Assembly (NCBI RefSeq): GCF_008728515.1
Contig: NC_044986.1
Location: 59,633,159-59,697,158 of the forward strand
Length of the DNA: 64,000 nucleotides
DNA from: Papio anubis
Taxonomy: Eukaryota > Chordata > Mammalia > Primates > Cercopithecidae
Direction: 5' to 3'
Of this stretch, positions 23,415 through 36,019 are shown piece after piece. Positions within the stretch are counted from its first letter, which is position 1, and each line of letters begins with the position of its first letter. Under the pieces are notes generated by a model. It was not told the DNA's origin. It worked only from the letters and a program-made list of their open reading frames with translations, and made no database searches. The translations under genes and the position numbers were made by a program.

Positions 23415-23692
23415 AACTCAAATATCAAAATATCACTTCCTCAAGGAAACCATCCCTGATTCTCAGACTATGTAGTATTCCCCAATAAGAGATCTTCAAA
23501 ACATGCCTTATTTGTCTTACTACTACAACTGTATTTACACCATTTATTGTGTAATTGATCATTTATATTTTTCCCTTTATTGGCTATATAAGCTCCATAA
23601 GGCATCTTTGTCTTGTTCACAACTATACTCCCAGCAGCTCCTAGGCCTTGCTAAGAGATGATAATACATTTTACAGCATGAATGAATGAATA
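23415..23692 (+). mobile_element. L2 3' end
   Basis: Ordered L2 features: CTTCCTCAAGGAAACCATCC, TATAAGCTCCATAAGGCATC, TTGTCTTGTTCACAACTATA, and the terminal GAATGAATGAATA. Confidence 0.85.
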
Positions 23693-25142
23693 TAGCAAAA
23701 TGTACCTTTTTCTAAATCTAACCCAACTAAGAGGAACTTAGAATCTCAGACACAAATGAGAGTTCCTGTTCTTCCTACAGGGGTATTCATCATCTTCAAA
23801 ATAATGTCTTAAATACATTATCTCATTTAACCATGGAGGTACAATGTTAAGCCTTTGAAAACATGCTTCAACAGAAAAGCAAGGTTTTTCCTGGGAAAAT
23901 TTCTAAAGAACAGATACAGAAGGAAGAGTTACAATTCTCAAGAAAAACATTCATTTCATTACCAAACTACCAATTTAATACAAACCCAAAAATGATCCTA
24001 TGAGTGTATATCCAAAACACTAGTCTATTCTTAGTCTTCTAAAAAGAACAGTCTCAAATAACATCCTTGATGAAGCCAATATACAAACATAACTTTCTGA
24101 CTATCTTCTTGATGCCATGGAAGGAGGGAAAGAGAAGAAAAAAAGAAGATAAAAAAGAAATGAAGGAGGAAGTGAAGCAATCTCTATTGGGCCTTCTAAT
24201 TGTATATTCTACACATCTGTTATCCAGTTTCCAGTTTAAATTCTGGCTGCACAGGAACATACCACTTCTTTTCAACATTCTCTTCTCTATTAAAAACAAG
24301 GTTAATTTTTAATGATAAAAAATTAAAAATTTAGAAAGAATACACAAAGCATTAGAAAATTCCTAATCTGCTCAGTGAGGAACTACAAGAAATAAAGAAA
24401 TGGAAAGTTGCCATTGAGCACACAGTAAGTCTTCCCGGGGTGTCCCACAGCACTTTTTCTCTGTTCATCATCCCTCTCATAAATGCTCCAACTATTAACT
24501 ACCATTAAAATATGCAAGTTTGCACTTAGCAAACAGGTTAGGTTCCAAAAGGGTCGTGTTCCTATTAATCTTACAAGCTTTCACTATTGTTACAAGTTAA
24601 TAGCAGCAGAGTAAAAGTCTTCTGTTTATATCCATGCAAGTTCATTAAGTAAAGGAGGTTCTAAACTTCTATTAAAACGATAAATGAAGGAAAGCCAATG
24701 TAAAATCTAAACTAAAAAGTAATACGAACTCAAAATCTCAGCATGCTAACCATATACTCCATCTATGTTCTTCCTCACCAATGAAGCTAGGTATTATATA
24801 GTGAACTTTATGATCAAGAACACACATAATTCAGCAAGGAACAAAGTATACTTTCCTGTCACATGGTAGGTTCAAACCCCCAAAATGTTAAAGGACTGAC
24901 AAAAGTAATCTTGCTTAGCAAAACAAATATTGTTAGAAAGACTTCAGTATATGCTATTTCTCAAAGGTCTCAAAGAAGATACACATATGATTAATATTAA
25001 TACATACTAATTACTAATATTAATACATACTAATATAATACAAACCAAAGTACCAAATAACCATTTTTAAACATCACTGTAAAACTGCTTCTTTCCTCTG
25101 CTTTCCAAGTTTGGTCATAAAACCATTATATTAAAACAAATA
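23693..25142. other. Unique intergenic sequence
   Basis: No gene. Includes an almost pure purine tract at about 24119-24177 and a 23-bp tandem duplication listed separately. Confidence 0.5.
24992..25036. repeat. 23-bp tandem duplication
   Basis: TAATATTAATACATACTAAT occurs at 24992 and again at 25015. Confidence 0.85.
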
Positions 25143-25430
25143 GGTCAGGCATAGTAGCTCTAGCCTGCAATCCCAACACAGTGGGAGGCTGGGCGGGGTG
25201 AATCACCTGAGGTCAGAAATCAGCCTGACCGATATAGTAAAACGCCTTCTCCACTAAAAATACAAAAATTAGCTGGGCATGGTGGTCCATGGCTGTAGTG
25301 CCAACTACTCGGGAGGCTGAGGGAGGGGAATCACTTGAACCCGTGAAGCAAGAGACTCCAGTGGGCTGAGATCACGCCACTGAACTGAAGTCTGGGCAAC
25401 AGAGTGAGACTCGGTCTCAAAAAAAACAAA
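25143..25430 (+). mobile_element. Alu, diverged
   Basis: Flanked by AAACAAATAG (ending at 25142 and again at about 25430). Several small deletions. Confidence 0.93.
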
Positions 25431-25694
25431 AACAAATAGTCTATCAAAACTAACTTGAAATGGAAGAATTTTTGCAGTGTTCTGCATTAGAAATAAACTT
25501 TTGAATTGACACTTTTTAACCTTATATACCTTCTTCATCTATAACATAAAAATCCTACCTCAACTATTATATATTATTATATATAATAATTTCAACTATT
25601 CTAGCTACAAAAATTATCTTAAAAGTAATTGCTTCATTTGCTTTTATATCTAAATTTGCATGGATGCTTCTTTCCCCCACTTGCAATTTCTTTT

Positions 25695-25999
25695 CATTTT
25701 ATTTATTTATTTTTTTGAGACAGAGTCTCCCTGTTGCCCAGGTTGGAGTGCAATGGCATAATCTCAGCTACTGCAACCTCCGCCTCCGGAGTTCAAGCAA
25801 TTCTCATGCCTCAGCCTCCTGAGTAGCTGGGATTAAAGGCATGTGCCACCATGCCTGGCTAATTTTTGTATTTTTAGTAGAGACGGGGTTTCACCATGTT
25901 GGCCAGGGCTGGTCTCTAGCTCCTGACCTCAAGTGATCCGCCTGCCTCGGCCTCCCAAAGTGCTGCAATTACAGGCATGAGCCATCGCGCCCCACCCTG
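25695..25999 (-). mobile_element. Alu, full length
   Basis: Antisense; AATTTCTTTT target duplication at 25685-25694 and 26001-26010. Confidence 0.95.
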
Positions 26000-26135
26000 G
26001 AATTTCTTTTTATATTAACAAGTTTTAAAATTTCATATATAGCCAAATATGCTAATATATTTATGTTGCAGCCTTAAGGCATGCTTTAAAAATATGTAGG
26101 TATTCTTTGGTATTTTAGGAATTTTATAATACAAT

Positions 26136-26441
26136 TTTTATTTTATTTCTTTCTTTATTTTTGAGATGGAGTCTTGCTCTGTGGCCAAGCTGGAGTGCAG
26201 TGGCGTGATCTCGGATCACTGCAACCTCCACCTCTCAGGTTCAAGCAATTCTCCTGCCTCGGCCTCCCGAGTAGCTGGGACTACAGGCATGCACCACCAT
26301 GCTCAGCTAATTTTTGTAATTTTAGTAGAGACGGGGTCTCGCCATGTTGGCCAGGATGGTCTCTATCTCTTGACCTCATGATCTGTCCTCCTCGGACTCC
26401 CAAAGTGCTGAGATTACAGGCGTGAGCCACTGCCCCCAGCC
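26136..26441 (-). mobile_element. Alu, full length (donor of the 47-kb insert)
   Basis: Antisense, ending in the unusual CTGCCCCCAGCC. A T-rich near-direct repeat (ATTTTATAATACAATTTTTA before, ATTTTTATAATAAAATTTTT after) marks this as its original insertion site. The junction and 40 bp of flank recur at 47113-47182. Confidence 0.94.
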
Positions 26442-26636
26442 TAATTCAAATTTTTATAATAAAATTTTTAAATCTGTTAATGTATCCCTTAATTACAAAA
26501 GAAATAAAAAATAGAGATATAATACTTTCTATAAAACTAATAAAGATGAAAAAGAAAAAACATTAAGTAGGACAAGAATATGGTAAAACAAATACTCTGT
26601 TGTAAAAGTAATACACATTTGGTTAAAAAAACTTCT

Positions 26637-26930
26637 TTTTTTTGGAGACACGGTCTCACTCTGTCATCCAGGCTGGAGTGCAGTGGCACAATCTTGGCTC
26701 ACTGTAACCTCTGCCTCCAAAGTTCAAGCAGTTCTCCTGCCTCAGCCTCCCGAGTAGCTGGGATTACAGGCACACACCACTACGCCTGGCTAAATTTTTG
26801 TATTTTTTTCAGTACAGACAGGGTCTCACCATGATGGCCAGGCTGGTCTCAAACACCTGACCTCAAGTGATCTTCCCACCTTGGCCTCCCAAAGTGCTGG
26901 GATTTCAGGCGTGAGCCACTGCGCCTGGTC
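26637..26930 (-). mobile_element. Alu, full length
   Basis: Antisense; direct repeat GGTTAAAAAAACTTCT / GGTAAAAAAAACTTCT on either side. Confidence 0.95.
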
Positions 26931-27141
26931 TGGTAAAAAAAACTTCTGGGAATTACAGTTCACTTATTGCATCGAAACTGGACTTGGCTTTACATTCTTA
27001 ATGTACTTTTACTTTTCCTCAAGATACAAACTTACTGTTGTGAAGCTGAATTTTCTTTCACTACTTAAATCATTTATGTATATCTGGTAAATTATGACTA
27101 AATTTTTGTTAAATTGCATAAAGTAAACTGAAATACACACT

Positions 27142-27442
27142 CAGGGCCCGGTGCAGTGGCTCACACCTGTAATTCCAGCACTTTGGGAGGCCAAGGCGGA
27201 CGGATCACCCAAGGTCAGGAGTTTGAGACCAGCCTGGCCAACATGGTGAAACCTCGTCTCTACTAAAAATACAAAAATTAGCTGGGCATGGTGATGGGCG
27301 TCTGTAATCCCAGCTACTCAGGAGGCTGAGACAGGAGAATCCCTAGATCCCAGGAGGTGGAGGTTGCAGTGAGCCGAGATTGCGCCATTGCATTCCAGCT
27401 CGGGTGACAAGTGTGAAACTCTTGTCTCCAAAAAGAAAGGAA
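27142..27442 (+). mobile_element. Alu, full length
   Basis: Flanked by GAAATACACACT at 27130-27141 and 27443-27454. Confidence 0.95.
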
Positions 27443-27801
27443 GAAATACACACTTGGTACACTAAAAAACAAAAACAAAAACAAACAAAACTGGGAAGCA
27501 ATCTGACCATCTTTACTGATAACAGCCTTAAACAAATCATACCATCTGACTCTAATTCGACTCCTTGGAAATCACCCTCAGTGAACAGGCTAAGGATATC
27601 AAAATATGGGAAAAGTACGTTAGATGCTTTGGTCAGCTGATTGCTGAGAGTCTCTCCTCAATCGCTAAAATGAGTGGGAGTGGAAGAGTGCTTATAAAGC
27701 AGACAGCTGTGAAGAAGAGTGTTTTAGGATGAGAGAGACATATACTTGAATCCTGAAGAAAATTTACCAAAGGACGGGGATGAAATAGAAATAAAAACAA
27801 C

Positions 27802-28110
27802 TTTTTTTTTTTTTTTTTGAGACAGGGTCTCACTCTTGTCACCCATGCTGGAGTGCACTGGTACAATCATGGCTCACTGCAGCCTTGACCTACTTCCCGG
27901 GCTCAAGCGTTCCTCCCTGCCTCAGCCTCCCAGGTAGCTGGGACTACAGGCGTGTACCACCACGTCCAGCTCATTATATATTTTATTTTTTTGTAGAGAC
28001 GAGGATCTCACTATTTTGCTAGGCTTGTCTCGAATTCTGGCTTTAAGCAATCCTCTCACCTTAGCCTCCCAAAGTGCTGGGATTACAGGCATGAGCCACC
28101 ATGCTCAGCC
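27802..28110 (-). mobile_element. Alu, old (AluJ-like)
   Basis: Antisense, with CACTGCAGCCTTGACC typical of AluJ. An AAAACAACTT direct repeat lies on both sides. Confidence 0.94.
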
Positions 28111-29274
28111 CAAAACAACTTGTTAAACAGAGCAAACTAAAATCAAAGAAAAGACTGAAAGTAATGGGGTCAAAAGTTCCAAATTATGTAGGACAGTCAG
28201 CCTACTCTCAAATTATTTTTAAAAATAAGAGAAATAATGTAATAAGGAAAATGTGACAAATTGTTAAATGAACAAATTACAGCAAATCTAATGAATGCTG
28301 ATAAAAGTTGGAATAGTGCTTACCCATGGGGGTGGGTAGTATTGACTGTGAAGTGGCATGAAGGTGCTAGAAATGCCCTATATCTTCATCATATAGTGAT
28401 GGTTAAACCAGTATAAAATGTAAAGATAAATCATAAAAATTTGCAGATGTTCATGATTCTAAACATAATTATCCTTTCCTTTACAGTTATAATAAATAAT
28501 TACATCATTATTACTTGCAACATATGTAGAGTCATTATTTCTCCTTCAAATGTTCAGTTCCATTAGGACTGCATTTATGAACCCTGGACAGCTAAGGATA
28601 CTCCCCATTTTACAATTTTGTTTAATGCATTTAAAAAAATAATCCATCTGAAAACATACTCCCTAGAGGGAACAGAGGTAGCCTTCAATTTGGTCTGCAT
28701 TATCACCACTGAAAACTATGTTTTACTTAGTAAGGAAGATCTAATTCCATGAAAATAGTTAGCTCTACCTTAAAAAGTTCAGGTACTTGTCAAAAATGGC
28801 TTCCAAAGATACTCCTTTTAATACAGGATGTGAAAACCCTTCCTAACAAATTCCTGCAAAATTAGATGATACTATTATGTACTTCTGATGGATAGACAGG
28901 AAAGTAACCTGAGACCAAAACAACAGAGGTCTCCTACTACTGGGGAGAAGCAGGATTATCAAGAATAGAGGAAAACAGAGTCTGCCTAAGACAAATACTG
29001 GTCTAGGACAAAAGAGAAAGCTCAATTCCCACTACCACAAAGCTAACCAGCATCCACAGCCCCATGCCCACCACCACAACACAAAGTAGCTCCGAGTAAT
29101 ACGTAAGTAAGAGCATTCTACTACTAGAGAAGTAGCAAAGGACAGAGAGAGACCCTCTCTGAAGTTCAGGTGCGCAGATAAGGCTAACAGATAAACATGG
29201 AGTAAAAACATTGGTCAAAACTTTCCAGCAAATCAATCCCCATCTTAAGTACTAGGTGTTAATAGAAAGATTTA
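28111..29274. other. Intergenic sequence with an L1M-like fragment
   Basis: About 28275-28465 (CTTACCCATGGGGGTGGGTA, then GTATTGACTGTGAAGTGGCA) resembles the 3' part of an ancient L1. The rest is unassigned and no gene is seen. Confidence 0.45.
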
Positions 29275-29286
29275 AAGTTGATAATG

Positions 29287-29563
29287 GGCTGGTTGGTAGC
29301 AGTGGCTCACCCCTGTAATCCCAGCACTTTGGGAAGCTGAAGTGGGTAGATCATTTAAAGTCAGGAATTTGAGACTAGCCTAGCCAACATGAAACCCTGT
29401 ATCTACTAAAAATACAAAAAATTAGCGGGGCATGGTGGCAGGCGCCTGTAATCCCAGCTACTCGAGAGGCTGAGGCAGAAGAATTCCTTGAGCCTGGGAG
29501 GAAGAGGTTACAGTGAGCCGAGATTGCACCATTGCACTCCAGCCTGGGTGAGAGAATGAGATT
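29287..29563 (+). mobile_element. Alu with microsatellite tail
   Basis: AAGTTGATAATG at 29275-29286 and 29617-29628 brackets the Alu plus the following TG/TA repeat, so the repeat grew from the Alu's A tail. Confidence 0.95.
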
Positions 29564-29564
29564 T

Positions 29565-29595
<31 letters not shown>

Positions 29596-29616
29596 ATATG
29601 TGTGTATATATATATG
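29564..29616. repeat. (TG)n / (TATG)n microsatellite
   Basis: About 12 uninterrupted TG units, then TATG and TA units. It lies inside the Alu's target duplication. Confidence 0.95.
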
Positions 29617-29791
29617 AAGTTGATAATGCACTGAAGGTAATCAGAGCAATAAAAGGCAAATTCTTATCAACTCCAGGCAAGACTAACTCAACCCTCCATG
29701 CTAACACCTTAGCAGAACAAGAGTCACGACAAATTCTCAGCATAAATACGATCTACCATAAATGATGGCTGGCATTCAATCAAAAATTATA

Positions 29792-30086
29792 GGCTGGACA
29801 GAGTAGCTCATACCTGTAATCTCGACACTTTGGGAGACAAGAGGATCGACTGAGGCCAAGAGTTCAAGACCAGCCTGGGCAACATAGTGAGACCCTGTCT
29901 CCACAAAAAATTTTTAAATATTAGCCAGGCCTGGTGGCGTGCACATGCAGCCCCAGCTACTTGGGAGGGAGGCTGAGGCAAGAGGATTGCTTGTGTCCAG
30001 AAGATCAAGGCTGCAGTGAGTCATGATCATCACACCACTGCACTCCAGCCTAGATGACAGAGCAAAACCCTGTTTCTAAAATAAGT
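29792..30086 (+). mobile_element. Alu, old
   Basis: Diverged dimer starting GGCTGGACAGAGTAGCTC and ending CCCTGTTTCTAAAATAAG. Confidence 0.92.
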
Positions 30087-30130
30087 AGACAAATAACATT
30101 TTTAAATTAAATTAAAAACATTTTTTAAAA

Positions 30131-30207
30131 GACCAGGCATGGTGGCTCACACCTGTAATCCCAGCACTTTGGGAGGCCGAGGCAAGAGGATCACTTGAGG
30201 CCAGCAG
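30131..30207 (+). mobile_element. Alu 5' fragment fused to L1
   Basis: Only the first 77 bp of the left arm is present (to GAGGCCAGCAGACC). L1 sequence follows immediately, so a deletion has joined the two elements. Confidence 0.85.
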
Positions 30208-30872
30208 ACCAAAGCTGCAGAAAGAAATCTCTAGACAAGGAAGAGGGGAAAATATGCCAACTACCAATAAAAGGAATGAGAGGGGTGACATCACTACAGA
30301 TTCCACAAATATTAGAAGGATAAAAGAGAAAGTATAAAAAACTTTATACAAAAAATTCATCAATTTACATGAAACAGAAATTGCTAAGAGACACAAACTG
30401 TAGACCTCTCTCAAAAAAGACATAGACTGAAGATCTAAACAAGTGGAGAGATATACCATGTCCATGCATCAGTATTAATAATATTCCAGTAAGACTCAGT
30501 ATTAGTAAGATTCTAATTCTCTCCAAATTGATCTGCAAATTTACAGCAATCCCAATCAAAATGACGGTATTCATTTTTTTTGGTTGACACCAACAAGTTG
30601 ATTCTAAACCCAAATAAGTTATGAAGAAACTGGAACAGCCAAAACAATTTCAGAATGAAAAAATTGGAAGACTCATACTATCGTATATTAAGTCTTACTT
30701 ATATAGCTGCAGTAATCAACTCATCATAATGTTGGCAAAAAGATAGATACATAGATGAACAGAACAAAATAAGAGAGTCCAGAAATAGACCCATACTTAT
30801 ACGGTCAATTGATTTTTCAATAAAGGTACAAATGCAATTCAAACAGAGAAAGGATGGTCTCTTCAACAAACA

Positions 30873-30926
30873 GTGCTGGAACAATCTGTCATCCATATGG
30901 TGCTGGAACAATTTATCATCCATATG
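30873..30926. repeat. 27-bp tandem duplication inside L1
   Basis: GTGCTGGAACAAT and CATCCATATG recur at 30873-30899 and 30900-30926, with two differences. Confidence 0.9.
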
Positions 30927-31387
30927 TCAAAAAAAAAAAATGAACCTCGACCTATACTTTGCAGCATATACTGAAATTAACTCAAAAACATTGATCTCAA
31001 CATAAAATATAAAGCTAAAAAACTTTCAGAAAACAGGAGGAAAAATTTTGTGACACTGGGATAGGCAAAAATTTCTCACCTACAACACCAAAAGCATGAT
31101 TCATAAAACTAAAAATTAAACATAATTAAAATTAAAAACTGTTCTCCAAAGGTCACAGAGGTAAAATATTGTCAAAATGCATATCTGATAGAGGATTGAT
31201 AACTAGAATATTTAAAGAACTTTCAAAACTCAATAAAAAAAAAACAAATTTTTAAAAATTGGGCAAAATATTTCAACAAACACATCACCAAATAAGATAT
31301 GCAAGTGGCAAATATGCACAAGAAAAGACACTCAACATCATTAATTATCAGGGAAACGCAAATTAAAATCACAATGAGACACCAAGT

Positions 31388-31612
31388 GTAAAGGAAGATA
31401 AGGAACAATCAGAACTCTCATACAGTGCTGACTGGAAGTGACTGCCACTTTGCAAAAGAGTTTCTAATAAAGTTAAACATATACTTTTCATATGACCCAG
31501 TAAAGGAAGATGAGGAACAATCAGAACTCTCATACAATGCTGACTGGAAGTGACTGTCACTTTGCAAAAAGAGTTTCTAACAAAGTTAAACATATATTTT
31601 TCATATGACCCA
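31388..31612. repeat. 112-bp tandem duplication inside L1
   Basis: Copy 1 is 31388-31499 and copy 2 is 31500-31612. Both begin GTAAAGGAAGAT and end near CATATGACCCAG. About six substitutions and one extra A separate them. Confidence 0.92.
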
Positions 31613-31835
31613 GCAATCCCACTTTTAGGTATTTACCCAAGTGAAATAAAAACCTATGTTCATACAAAAACCTACCTCTACACCCAAATGTACACAGCCT
31701 GTTTATTTGTAATTGCCAAACACTGTAAACAACCAAAAATGTCCCTCATCTGGGAAACAGGCAAACTATGGAGTGCTACTCAACAATAAATTAAATATTA
31801 TACATGCAACAATATGGATGAAGCTCTGCATTTGG

Positions 31836-32175
31836 GGAATCCCCAAAACCACCTTCAGAACTCACCAGAAAGACTCATAAAACTCAAAAGAAACATTATA
31901 TTCTTGCTTACTGTTAATTACACTAAAATGATAACATTAAAATCAGCAAAGGGAAGAAGGGCATAGAAGGCTGCAAGCACAAGCTTCCAGTTGTCCTCTC
32001 CCAGTGTAGTCAAGCAGGCAGGGCTTATTTCTCCCAGCAACAACATGTGACAACATGCAGGAAGTACTTGGCAACCAGGAAGCTCACCTGAGGCTTAGCA
32101 TTTAGGGTTTTTACCGGGCTATCTGCATGGCTGACCTTAGTCTCCAGACCCTCCAGAGGTCAAGCTGGTAACCAC
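31836..32175 (-). mobile_element. Probable solitary LTR of an old endogenous retrovirus
   Basis: Text such as CAGAACTCACCAGAAAGACT, TCAGCAAAGGGAAGAAGG, CCAGTTGTCCTCTCCCAGTG and GGTTTTTACCGGGC matches a widespread LTR, seen here apparently in antisense. I cannot name the family securely. No viral genes are present. Confidence 0.45.
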
Positions 32176-32183
32176 ATGGTACA

Positions 32184-32328
32184 TTCCTACAGTCCTAGCC
32201 AGTTGTGAAGCTGAGGCTGGAGGATCACTTGAGCCCAAGTGTTCAAGGTTACAGTGAGCTATGGATCCTGCCACAGCACTCCGACCTCCAACAGAATGAG
32301 ACCCTGTCTCAAAAACAAACGAACAAAA
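32184..32328 (+). mobile_element. Alu right-arm fragment
   Basis: Starts near CCTACAGTCCTAGCC and runs through GGCTGGAGGATCACTTGAGC to GACCCTGTCTCAAAAACAAA. Confidence 0.8.
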
Positions 32329-33651
32329 ACCACTAATAAAGAAAACTTTTTGGTCTTAATATCAGCATGAGTTGCTCTATTCCCTAGCAGGTGCTTTGTT
32401 TTTATCATATGGACACTGAATTATACCACTGACCCAGTTTTCTTTCTACGTAGGCTGTTAGGACATTTTATGCTATACACTTTTTATGTATTACTTAATT
32501 TTTTCAGCTTTTTGTTCCAAAAATTTTCAAACATTAATGAGAGAGAGAAGTAAGAATGAATACCCACATACCCTTCATGCAACAATATCGACAAATTGCC
32601 AAACTTATTTATTCTCTCCTCTTTTTTTTTTGGCTGGAATGTTTTAAAGCAAATCCCAGATGCCATATTATCTCACCCAGAAATAGTAAAGAAAGTATCA
32701 TTATCCGTTAAAGACTTTTCTTTAAAGTAACCCTACAATACCATTATCACATTTTACAAAATAAGCAATAATTCTTCAGTATCATCTAACAAGTAGTCTG
32801 TACTCAAATTTCCTCAATTACCTCAAAAATGAAAATTTTGCCATTACTTTGTGTAAACCAGAAACAAAACAAGAACCGCACATTGCATCTGGTCGATAAG
32901 TCTCTTTAAATCTCATTTAATCTCATTTAAGTTATTTGTCCTGGAGAATTTCTCATATCCTAAATTCAGCTAACTGTTCCTTCATTGTGTTAACTTACTA
33001 TTCTATTCCCCGTATTTCCTGTAAAGTGGTAGTAAGATCTAGATCTAGAGACATGATTCAGTTTCAGTTTTTTAGCAAAAATAGTCCATAACAGTCCATA
33101 GGTGATACATGTACTTTCCTAATCCATTACATTAGGATACACATGATGTCTTGTTGTCCCACTGAGAGTGACACAGAAATAGCAGAACTTCTTAAATTTA
33201 ACTAATGACATATGAGACCCAGATTTCTACTTTGAAAGATTCAGACAATAATGATCCCAGTAACCAAAAAGGAGGAAGAGATTTTTGGGAAGACTAAATA
33301 CTATCAGCGGATTTCTTTGGGTGATAGATTTGCCAAATAGGTATTTTTTAATTTGTTCCAGATTTCTGGATTTTCTAAATATGGTACTCTGGAATATCAT
33401 TACCAAAAAGAATGAATATCATTACTTTGACAATTTTTTAAAATCTTTAAAAAATTATAGTATATAGTTGTAGTCCAGAGTTTGTCAAATGAGACAACAA
33501 TGTTCTGTGGCCAATATAAAACGTTTTGATCCTGTTGGAAAGGGTCCCATTTTGCCAAGATGCAAATGACCTACAAAGCCCATGTTTTGCAACCCTATGC
33601 AGGTCTCCTAAGTACATTCGATGGGAGAAGTAATGAATCCTCCAGAAACAG
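32329..33651. other. Intergenic sequence with an old LINE-like repeat
   Basis: About 32500-33180 holds phrases of an ancient, widespread repeat (GCAAATCCCAGATGCCATAT, CAATACCATTATCACATTTT, CGTATTTCCTGTAAAGTGGT). It is probably L1-derived and of the same family as 7520-7690. Nothing else is recognised. Confidence 0.45.
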
Positions 33652-33666
33652 CCTAAACTATAGTTT

Positions 33667-33827
33667 GCTTGATTTTTTTTTTTTTGGAGAGTCTCATTTT
33701 GTTACTCAGGCTTGAGTGCAGTGGTGCAATCATAGCTCACTGTACTTCGAACTCCTTGGCTCAGGTGATCCTCCCACACTGGTCACGCTAAAGCACTGGG
33801 ATCACAAGAATGACACACCACACCTGG
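33667..33827 (-). mobile_element. Short Alu with perfect target duplication
   Basis: A 160-bp antisense element (Alu monomer or internally deleted dimer) flanked by CCTAAACTATAGTTT at 33652-33666 and 33828-33842. Confidence 0.9.
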
Positions 33828-33842
33828 CCTAAACTATAGTTT

Positions 33843-35403
33843 TATAAAGCCAACACAACTCCAGGGACTGGCAAACTAGAATATTAGCAATGAAAGCTGT
33901 GAGCACAATGGTTACAGGATGAACGCATTTAAAGCTTCCTTCAGTGGATGTTATTGACAATTTAAAAGTACTACTGTAAAAAAAAAAAAAAGAAAAAAAA
34001 ACTATTATTCATCACAGCCAGTTTGAAAGGCTATAGATAGAGGCACCATTTCTGACAGAAAGCACTGTGGATTCAAATTTATTTTTGCTATGTTGGTGTT
34101 ATATCACTCAGTTAAAAAATATATATATATATGGAAATGGCAAATGAGAAAGCCCAGGACGCTGGCTATAGCTATAAAGGAAGAAAAAGTTCCTTTTTGT
34201 GACTACCAACAACAGTCCTTTCCTTACTTTCCTTCTAATTCACAGGATATTAATGTTCTGGAGAAGAAATGGTAAGCATTTTCATCACCTAGCATATAAT
34301 TCATATTTAAGAGAAATTATGTTTAATATAACCACATGGTAGACTCATCAGAACTAAGGCTCATTATTTGTAAATTTTACAAATACCACTCATCTGTTCA
34401 CATTATAAAATTAGGTTAATCATATCATAGACTGAATCCTCAAATGTTTTCAACTTCTACCTGTTAAGAAACTATAAACATTTTTCTTCAGGAACTAAAT
34501 AGGATTTCCTTGTATTATAGGTACTGTTAATAAGTGATATAAAGTCCTCTTCTAGACTTTAGTTGATAAATAGCTGTAAAATGAAATAGTTTTTGAACTT
34601 GCTTCAGATAAAATTTTCAGATTTGAAAAATAATTGATACCTTATAGTTTTTTTAAAGTTCACTTGGAAATTACAGTGGTATTAACAGAATGTGACAATA
34701 TGTCCAAACACATTTATTGCAAATACCGTATCTACTAGATACAATATTTATATCTTTAAAATAGTGGACACATTTCCTTTTATAAAACACTGATTTTTTG
34801 TTTTTGGCTTTTTTTTTCCTTTTAAAAATATGAGCAGTAATCACATTGACTGAACAAACAGCCTTTCTTAATTCTGTGGCTTTGAGACTTCACTTAGAAG
34901 CTTTATTTAACAAAAGACATTTCTGAATAAACCACAATTATACATTATCTAAATGTGGCTTATTAACTGTGTATTTTAAATGTCTTCTCCTGCCACCCAG
35001 AACATTTTTGGATCTCTTCCATAACCTCACTTAGTACACAGAAACAGTTCTTTCATAACTAAATTAATCTCCAGTTTATTCAGACCATTTTGAGGACTGA
35101 AAGAGGTAAAAATCAAGGGAGAAAACAGACCCCCAAAACAAGGTAGTAAAACACACAGGGAGGAGGAGACAAACAGGAGCTGGAGGAAGTGGAAGAGAGG
35201 AGGAGAAGAGGACCTAAGGCAGAGAAAGAACTGTAGGTTTCCCTTGGATTAAAGACTCTTCAAAGCTGCATGGAAAGGAGGGATATTCCAAGTTTTTGTT
35301 CTTTTACATCCTAATCTAGATGTATGACGAACTCATTGTACATTACATTCCAAAGCTATGAGTACATTTCAAAATTATATGCCTTTCATTTTATTTTTAG
35401 GTA
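33843..35403. other. Unique intergenic sequence
   Basis: AT-rich, with an A-run at about 33980, a short (AT)n at about 34118 and a purine-rich G/A stretch at about 35155-35235. No gene. Confidence 0.5.
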
Positions 35404-35600
35404 TACAGTAAGTCCCCACTTAATGTTGTGGATAGATTCTTGGAAACCACCACTAAATGAAAGGAGCACAGCAGGTTCTCCAAAGTTGTTTCAATCAACC
35501 TCATTTCCTTATGACATTGATGAGGAAAAAAAAATTGGTTTCATTATACATTGTTTCACTTTAAGTAGTACGTTTCCAAGAACCTATCAAAGACATTAAG
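35404..35600 (+). mobile_element. DNA-transposon-like fragment
   Basis: Begins ACAGTAAGTCCCCACTTAAT, the style of a terminal inverted repeat from an old DNA transposon, followed by GATTCTTGGAAACCACCACT. Family and second end are not identified. Confidence 0.45.
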
Positions 35601-35718
35601 GACTTAACTATTCGCTGATGTGTTCTACAGACAAGTAAATAATCAGAAAGTACTTAAAACATTCTTGGTTAAATGTCAGTATAATACTTTAACAATACAG
35701 TGGTTAAGACAGCAAATG

Positions 35719-36012
35719 AGCCAGGCATGGTGGCTGACACCTCTAATCCCAGCACTTCGGGAGACTGACACAGGCGGATCACCTGAAGTCAGGAGTTCAA
35801 GACCAGCCTGGACAACATGGCGAAACCTCGTCTCTACTAAAAATACAAAAATTAGCTGGACACAGTGGCATACACCTGTAGTCCTAGCTACTCAGGAGGC
35901 TGAGGCAGGAGAATCGCTTGAACCCAGGAGGCCGAGGTAGCAGTGAGCTGAGATTGTGCCACTGTACTCCAGCCTTGGTGATAGAGCAAGACTTCATCTC
36001 AAAAAAAAAAAA
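35719..36012 (+). mobile_element. Alu, full length
   Basis: Starts AGCCAGGCATGGTGGCTG and ends in a 12-A tail. Confidence 0.95.
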
Positions 36013-36019
36013 GAGAGAC

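Larger units (their letters stand above)
30208..31835 (+). mobile_element. L1 ORF2 3' half and 3' region, sense, defective
   Basis: Matches the L1 ORF2 C-terminal region (for example CAGCAATCCCAATCAAAATG-like at about 30543 and CTTCAACAAACAGTGCTGG at 30861). A GACCCAGCAATCCCACTTTT-like stretch appears near 31605. Frames are broken. Two internal tandem duplications (27 and 112 bp) are listed separately. Old, immobile copy. Confidence 0.85.
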
